Source of the DNA: Eubacteriales Family XIII. Incertae Sedis bacterium
GTDB lineage: Bacteria > Bacillota > Clostridia > Peptostreptococcales > Anaerovoracaceae
NCBI GenBank assembly: GCA_031264295.1
Contig: JAISED010000083.1
Location: 1 to 32,120 of the forward strand
Direction: 5' to 3'
Length of the DNA: 32,120 nt
Each line of letters starts with the position of its first letter. The first letter of the stretch is position 1. The position numbers and the translations under genes are program-made. Below the pieces are notes generated by a model, which saw only the letters and a program-made list of their open reading frames with translations, ran no database searches and was not told the origin of the DNA. Below, piece by piece: positions 32,053 through 32,120 of this stretch.

Positions 32053-32120
32053 GGGTCCGCTAAGTTCATTACTCGCTACGCCTAAAGGCGTGGTTTCACA
32101 AGCTAATCTGTCCAGTCATG
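32012..32120. mobile_element. Hairpin-rich end of a probable IS200/IS605-type element (continues past window)
   Basis: Three strong hairpins follow each other: ACCACCACT/AGTGGTGGT (32012-32032), GGACCCT/AGGGTCC (32042-32058) and CTACGCC/GGCGTGG (32076-32093). A smaller one, GGCG/CGCC, lies at 31991-32001. This pattern resembles the subterminal structure of IS200/IS605 (TnpB-bearing) elements of Clostridia, where it also forms the scaffold of the guide RNA. No transposase is in the window, and the exact boundary, probably near 32003-32012, is not determined. Confidence 0.45.

Overview
The window looks like chromosome of a Gram-positive anaerobe, most likely Bacillota class Clostridia. The basis is a protein with three C-terminal S-layer-homology (SLH) domains, a Bacillus-type LexA box in front of uvrB, a tmRNA tag of the GKT...ALAA type, AGGAGG-type ribosome binding sites with several TTG starts, a class IIB aldolase and a DtxR-type repressor. 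No taxon is named because there is no rRNA gene and no search could be run. Base composition is about 50% GC, with AT-rich stretches at 6950-7200 and around 19900-20900.

Left arm (1-7200, minus strand): the start of a secreted YtcJ-like amidohydrolase runs off the left edge. It has a consensus promoter and a hairpin at the predicted mRNA 5' end. Next is a 1911-residue surface protein made of about a dozen InlB-type B-repeats, an MBG-like domain and three SLH domains. It is preceded by a leader of about 400 nt.

Centre-left (7200-15300, plus strand): SOS-controlled uvrB, then uvrA, pncB (NAD salvage), ilvE and ilvH, closely spaced. Just before ilvH are the first ~16 codons of an otherwise missing ilvB, which looks like a deletion scar. 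The class II fba and a membrane-anchored MltG/YceG-like short protein lie on the opposite strand.

Centre (17200-21900, plus strand): an RluA-family pseudouridine synthase with a 12-residue tandem-repeat insertion, signal peptidase I, smpB and ssrA. The smpB stop codon lies inside the tmRNA acceptor stem. A terminator follows, then a lower-GC patch with a DUF4417 protein and a small unknown protein (possibly remains of an element next to the tmRNA gene), then a nitroreductase.

Right part: a DtxR-type repressor and an adenosine deaminase form a minus-strand pair. The deaminase carries two in-frame minisatellites, one of which triplicates the catalytic HxGE motif, and its 3' end has spawned a 35-bp tandem array. 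Divergent from them is a 1193-residue membrane AAA+ protease with an unusual order of domains: TM anchor, Clp-N-like segment, Clp-type AAA+, receiver-like domain without its Asp, FtsH-type AAA+, M41 zinc protease. It is the best candidate here for a poorly described system. A V4R sensor gene, a diguanylate cyclase and glycogen phosphorylase then form a likely operon. The right edge holds an FHA-like gene start that breaks into a series of hairpins resembling the end of an IS200/IS605-type element.

Two themes cut across the window: in-frame minisatellites inside housekeeping enzymes (rluA-like gene, add twice, and the array after add), and a short intergenic palindrome related to TACTGAACTCAGTA at four places.
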